Below, piece by piece: positions 60,519 through 64,000 of a DNA stretch of 64,000 nt; position 1 is the first letter of the stretch, and each line of letters starts with the position of its first letter. The position numbers and the translations under genes are program-made. Source of the stretch: Streptomyces paludis (GTDB taxonomy: Bacteria; Actinomycetota; Actinomycetes; Streptomycetales; Streptomycetaceae). The DNA lies in the NCBI RefSeq assembly GCF_003344965.1, contig NZ_CP031194.1, forward strand, positions 5,270,001 through 5,334,000. Direction: 5' to 3'. Under the pieces are notes generated by a model. It was not told the origin of the DNA and did no database searches. It saw only the letters and a program-made list of their open reading frames with translations.

Positions 60519-60714
60519 CGCCTCGTTGAGGGGCGGTGGTCGGGCGACGGGAGGGCGGGTGGGGGCGTAGCCCTCGTTGAGGGGTGGTGGCCGGGCAGTA
60601 CCCGTACGGCCCGATTTGCGTAACCGCCTTCGTGGCAGCAGCGTTGGGGGGAAGCAGATGGTTAATCTGCTGATCGGTCCGTCCACAAGACGCTTGATGA
60701 GTCGGGAGGCCGGC

Positions 60715-60897
60715 ATGGCCGCACTCGCCTGGTTGCTGATTCCACTGTTCGCCGTCGTAGGCGCGGCGATATGGGGAAGCTGGGCATCGAGAGACCGTAC
60801 GACCGGCGACATAGCCGAGCTGAACGGCTATGCCCGGTTCCGTGACGCGATGGAGAAGGCGGGAGCGCCCGGCGCACCGGCCCCCGAGGTGCACTGA
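60715..60897 (+). CDS. Small single-span membrane protein
   Basis: 60 residues. GGGAGG lies 6 nt before the ATG at 60715. The sequence begins with one strongly hydrophobic helix (AALAWLLIPLFAVVGAAIWG) and ends in a hydrophilic tail with ELNGYARFRDAME. Conserved beside the YlbL-type protease gene in my recollection of Streptomyces genomes; function unknown. Short but with a strong start signal and typical codon usage. Confidence 0.7.
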   Translation: MAALAWLLIPLFAVVGAAIWGSWASRDRTTGDIAELNGYARFRDAMEKAGAPGAPAPEVH

Positions 60898-60910
60898 CAG
60901 ACCCTTCCCG

Positions 60911-60916
60911 TACTGT
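60911..60916 (+). promoter_or_regulatory. -10 element, leaderless arrangement
   Basis: TACTGT ends 6 nt before the ATG at 60923; no ribosome site. Confidence 0.5.
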
Positions 60917-60922
60917 CGTTCC

Positions 60923-62011
60923 ATGCCACGCCGCACCGCGACGATGCTCGCCTCCACCCTCCTCCTCATCGCGCTGCTCTGCGCGGGAGTGCTGATCAAG
61001 GTTCCGTACGCGGAGATGAGTCCCGGGCCCACGGTGAACACGCTCGGTGAGGCCCGTGGCGAGCCGGTGCTGCACGTCGCCGGCCGCAAGACGTACCCGA
61101 CCTCCGGCCATCTCAACATGACGACGGTCAGGGTCACCGGCGCGGACTACGACATGAACATCGTGGAAGCGGTCTACGGCTGGCTGGCGCACGACAGCAT
61201 CGTCGTCCCGCACGACACCCTGTATCCGGACGGCAAGACGGAAGAGCAGTCCACGCAGGAGAACGCCGAGGAGTTCAGCCAGTCCCAGGAGAGCGCCAAG
61301 GTGGCCGCGCTGCGGGAGCTGGAGATTCCGGTCTCGTCGTACACGATCGTCTCGTCCGTGCTGAAGAACAGCCCCTCCGAGGGCACGCTGCACGCCGGGG
61401 ACGTGATCAAGGCCGTGGACGGTACGGCGGTGAAGGCGCCCGCGGATGTCGCCAAGCTCGTCACCGAGCACAAGCCGGGCGAGGACGTCGTCTTCACGAT
61501 CGTCCCCGCCAAGGCGGCGAAGGCGGCGGAGAAGGCCGGCAAGGAGCCCGACGCCTCCGAGAAGGTCACGATCACCACCAAGAAGTCCGACGACGGCGAC
61601 CGCGCCGTCGTCGGCATCCAGGCCGGTACGGACCACACGTTCCCGTTCACGGTCGACATCAACCTCGCGGACGTGGGCGGGCCGAGCGCCGGCCTGATGT
61701 TCGCCCTCGGCATCGTCGACAAGCTCACGCCCGGCTCGCTCACGGGCGGCAAGTTCATCGCCGGTACGGGCACGATCGACGACGCCGGCACGGTCGGCCC
61801 GATCGGCGGCATCGGCATGAAGCTGGTCGGCGCGCGCAACGCCGGGGCGCGGTACTTCCTCACCCCGGAGCAGAACTGCGCCTCGGCCGCCGCCGACATC
61901 CCGGCCGGGCTGACCCTGGTCAAGGTGAAAACGCTGGCCGACGCCAGAAGGTCCCTGGAGAAGATCAGCGCCGGGGAGACGACCGGTCTGCCGAGCTGTT
62001 CGGCATCCTGA
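60923..62011 (+). CDS. YlbL-type PDZ-Lon membrane protease
   Basis: 362 residues. An N-terminal membrane helix (TATMLASTLLLIALLCAGVL) anchors an extracytoplasmic PDZ domain (about 130-210, with GTLHAGDVIKAVDG) and a C-terminal Lon-type catalytic domain. The Ser-Lys dyad is in VGGPSAGLMFALG (Ser) and GIGMKLVGA (Lys). Homologues (YlbL in Bacillus) take part in checkpoint recovery after DNA damage by degrading a cell-division inhibitor. That role is not shown here. The ATG at 60923 has a -10 hexamer 6 nt upstream. Confidence 0.9.
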   Translation: MPRRTATMLASTLLLIALLCAGVLIKVPYAEMSPGPTVNTLGEARGEPVLHVAGRKTYPTSGHLNMTTVRVTGADYDMNIVEAVYGWLAHDSIVVPHDTLYPDGKTEEQSTQENAEEFSQSQESAKVAALRELEIPVSSYTIVSSVLKNSPSEGTLHAGDVIKAVDGTAVKAPADVAKLVTEHKPGEDVVFTIVPAKAAKAAEKAGKEPDASEKVTITTKKSDDGDRAVVGIQAGTDHTFPFTVDINLADVGGPSAGLMFALGIVDKLTPGSLTGGKFIAGTGTIDDAGTVGPIGGIGMKLVGARNAGARYFLTPEQNCASAAADIPAGLTLVKVKTLADARRSLEKISAGETTGLPSCSAS

Positions 62012-62064
62012 CGACCGGACGTCCCCCGTCCGAGACGCGGTTGGGCTAGGACTCGAAGGCTGAG

Positions 62065-62625
62065 CTAGGACTCGAAAGTGGCGGAGAGCGCCTCGGCCAG
62101 GCCCGGGACCAGCCCCGCGCCCGTGAGCACCTCCGTCGCCGAGTCCTTCTCGCGCAGCCGTACCGCGGACTCGCGGGTGCCGTCCCGCAGCACGGCGACC
62201 GTCATCCGTACCTCCTGCCGCTCCGGGTGGGCCGCGACCCACTTGGCGAGCGCGGCCTCGTCCAGACCGTCCGGTACGGACGCCTCCGCCGACGGCGGCA
62301 GCATCAGCCGCTCCACCGTCATCGCGCAGCCCGCCACCGCCCCGGGCCAGGCGATGGTGGCGAGGAACTCGTCGAGCGGGGTGCCGGACGGGATCTCGTC
62401 CTGCTCCACCGGGGTGAGGGGCGCGACGGCTCCGCCGTCGTCGTCGAGCCCGAGCTGGGCCGCCAGCGCCGGTTCGTCGGCGCGCAGCCGGGTGGTGTCG
62501 ACGAGCGCGAAGAGCCGGGCGGGCCGGTCCCAGCCGAGCCCGGAAGCGTACTCGTCGATTTCGAGAACCGCGCGGGTCAGCGGGCTCGCGGCCATGGGTG
62601 TGCCCGAGGGCGAAACATTGGACAT
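62065..62625 (-). CDS. PPA1309 family protein
   Basis: 186 residues, soluble, matching the actinobacterial PPA1309 family: RAVLEIDEYASGLGWDRPARLFALVDT, DEIPSGTPLDEFLATIAWP and AVLRDGTRESAVRLRE (quoted in short segments). Function unknown. The ATG at 62623-62625 has AGGA nearby. The last 13 bp of the gene region, including the stop codon, are duplicated immediately downstream (62045-62057), probably a small slippage event. Confidence 0.75.
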   Translation of the reverse strand: MSNVSPSGTPMAASPLTRAVLEIDEYASGLGWDRPARLFALVDTTRLRADEPALAAQLGLDDDGGAVAPLTPVEQDEIPSGTPLDEFLATIAWPGAVAGCAMTVERLMLPPSAEASVPDGLDEAALAKWVAAHPERQEVRMTVAVLRDGTRESAVRLREKDSATEVLTGAGLVPGLAEALSATFES

Positions 62626-62734
62626 GGTCAATATCCTGCCTCCTTCGGACCCCGGTGCGGGAACTAGGTAAAGCCTCAGTAAGTTGCATGAGTGGGCTCT
62701 ACGATCGCTGGGCCCGCTACACACGCCGAATTAA

Positions 62735-62773
62735 CCGCTGAATCGCACGACACAACCCGCTGAATCACACGAC
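62735..62773. promoter_or_regulatory. Two 17-bp direct repeats upstream of the UPF0182 gene
   Basis: CCGCTGAATCGCACGAC (62735-62751) and the same with one change (62757-62773), spaced 22 bp start to start, about two helical turns. They resemble tandem regulator half-sites. Confidence 0.5.
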
Positions 62774-62795
62774 CGCGAACTTCGAGGTGCGCACG

Positions 62796-64000
62796 TTGGC
62801 TTTCCAGATGCCGGACCGCGGCGGAGGCCCGACCGGGCCACGGATCAGAGTGGGCCGGCCATCCCGTCGGGCCCGGACCCTGCTCATGACACTGGGCGTA
62901 CTGGCCGTACTGGCCATGCTCTTCGTCATGTTCTCGGGGTTCTGGACCGACTGGCTCTGGTACCGCTCGGTGAAGTACTCATCTGTTTTCACCACCACTC
63001 TCTGGACCAAGGTCGGTCTGTTCGCGGTCTTCGGACTGCTGATGGCCGCTGCCGTCGGACTGAATATCTGGCTGGCGCACCGGCTCCGGCCGCCGCTGAG
63101 CGCGATGTCGCTGGAGCAGCAGAACCTCGACCGGTACCGGATGGGCATCGCCCCGTACAAGAAATGGGTGCTGCTGGCGATCACGGCCCTGATCGGGCTG
63201 ATCGCCGGTGCCTCCGCCGCCGGTCAGTGGCGTACGTGGCTGATGTGGGTGAACGGGGTGCCCTTCGGGCAGAAGGACCCCCAGTTCAAGATGGACGTGT
63301 CGTTCTACGCGTTCGATCTTCCCTGGTACCGCTTCCTGCTGGCCTTCGGCTTCGCCGCGGCCGTGCTGTCGCTGATCGCCGCCGCGCTGACGCACTACCT
63401 GTACGGCGGGCTCCGCGTCACCAGCCCGGGCGCCCGCGCGACGGCCGCGGCCACCGGGCATCTCTCGGTGCTGCTGGGCTTCTTCGTCTCGTTCAAGGCC
63501 GTCGCGTACTGGCTCGACCGGTACGGCCTGGCCGTGAAGTCCAGCGACTTCAAGGCGGCGGGCAACTGGACGGGACTGCGGTACGTCGACGCCAACGCCT
63601 ATCTGCCGGCGAAGACGATCCTGTTCTGCATCGCCGTCATCTGCGCCGTGCTGTTCTTCGCGACGCTCTGGCGCCGCACCTGGCAGCTGCCGATGATCGG
63701 CTTCGGGCTGATGGTGCTGTCGGCGATCCTCATCGGCGGTCTCTACCCGGGGATCGTGCAGAAGTTCCAGGTCCAGCCGAACGAGCAGGCCAAGGAAGCG
63801 CCGTACATCAAGAAGAACATCGACGCCACGCGCGAGGCGTACGGCATCGACACGGCCGAGGTGCAGGACTACGGCGGCAAGGGTGACTCGACGCGCAAGG
63901 CCGAGCAGCGCAAGGCGGCCGACACCGCCGCCAGCTACCGGCTCGTCGACCCCAATGTGGTCTCGCCCGCGTTCCAGCAGCTCCAGCAGGAGCGTCAGTA
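62796..64000 (+). CDS. UPF0182 family membrane protein, 5' part
   Basis: About 400 residues are visible; the gene runs off the end of the window and family members are about 950-1000 residues. The start is TTG at 62796, with GAGG 8 nt upstream, giving [19 protein letters not shown]; an ATG at 62808 is the alternative. Seven hydrophobic helices are visible, with [14 protein letters not shown] after the first, [12 protein letters not shown] in the loop, and [16 protein letters not shown]. After the last helix the extracellular part begins ([20 protein letters not shown]). Function unknown in bacteria. Confidence 0.9.
   Translation, partial: MAFQMPDRGGGPTGPRIRVGRPSRRARTLLMTLGVLAVLAMLFVMFSGFWTDWLWYRSVKYSSVFTTTLWTKVGLFAVFGLLMAAAVGLNIWLAHRLRPPLSAMSLEQQNLDRYRMGIAPYKKWVLLAITALIGLIAGASAAGQWRTWLMWVNGVPFGQKDPQFKMDVSFYAFDLPWYRFLLAFGFAAAVLSLIAAALTHYLYGGLRVTSPGARATAAATGHLSVLLGFFVSFKAVAYWLDRYGLAVKSSDFKAAGNWTGLRYVDANAYLPAKTILFCIAVICAVLFFATLWRRTWQLPMIGFGLMVLSAILIGGLYPGIVQKFQVQPNEQAKEAPYIKKNIDATREAYGIDTAEVQDYGGKGDSTRKAEQRKAADTAASYRLVDPNVVSPAFQQLQQERQ

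Noticed and set aside
1..64000. tRNA, rRNA or CRISPR loci
   Set aside because: No cloverleaf with a T-arm GGTTCGAnnCC, no rRNA segments and no regularly spaced 25-40 bp repeats were seen. The tandem repeats found are contiguous, without unique spacers.

Overview
The window is high-GC, densely packed actinobacterial chromosome with frequent GTG/TTG starts, ATGA/GTGA gene overlaps and WhiB-, DUF3152-, DUF2342- and YlbL-type genes. It is almost certainly a Streptomyces. Gene order and content (DEAD-box helicase, moeZ, AdnAB, uvrD2, wblC) recall, from memory, the conserved core region that holds SCO51xx genes in S. coelicolor. I see no rRNA, tRNA, CRISPR array, prophage or transposase gene.

Layout. 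1-8.8 kb: the 3' end of a secreted FG-GAP repeat protein, corA, a Sufu-domain protein, DUF6758, a PHP phosphoesterase, a MarC membrane protein, an overlooked 50-residue gene, a NYN nuclease and an alpha/beta hydrolase. 8.9-17 kb: a DEAD-box RNA helicase that seems to start at CTG, a ferritin-like protein, a TetR regulator, small conserved genes, a second hydrolase and a DUF3152 zinc-peptidase-like membrane protein. 17-22.8 kb: a leaderless 32-residue peptide gene ending in two cysteines, then a complete Opp/Dpp/Gsi-type ABC importer (lipoprotein, two permeases, fused double ATPase) whose four genes overlap by 4 nt each. 23-28 kb: a translationally coupled operon of a PelF-like glycosyltransferase, a polytopic membrane protein, a sugar-nucleotide epimerase and a spherulin-4-like protein, which looks like a Pel-type amino-sugar polysaccharide locus. 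28-34 kb: moeZ, a secreted S33 peptidase and a large flippase-like protein with an embedded pseudokinase.

34-49.9 kb is a genome-maintenance and stress block: an alkyltransferase-like protein with Trp in place of the catalytic Cys, AdnA, AdnB, an M20 peptidase, NudC, a mycoredoxin, UvrD2 and wblC (whiB7). wblC has an AT-rich autoregulated-type promoter, a long leader with an upstream ORF and an intrinsic terminator. Between nudC and the mycoredoxin gene lies about 1.06 kb of apparently non-coding DNA built from a ~315-bp inverted repeat around two 129-bp direct repeats. This is the least explained structure in the window.

49.9-64 kb: a UbiB-family kinase, an E1-like protein, a YgjP metalloprotease, three consecutive AIM24 genes (the first fused to TerD), a Nudix hydrolase, a DUF2342 protease, an SDR epimerase, moaE, a YlbL PDZ-Lon protease, a PPA1309 protein and the start of a UPF0182 membrane protein.

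Two themes recur. Many genes appear leaderless, with a -10 hexamer 6-7 nt before the start codon. Perfect stem-loops of 10-23 bp close most convergent gene pairs. All functional calls are by reading; no database search was run.
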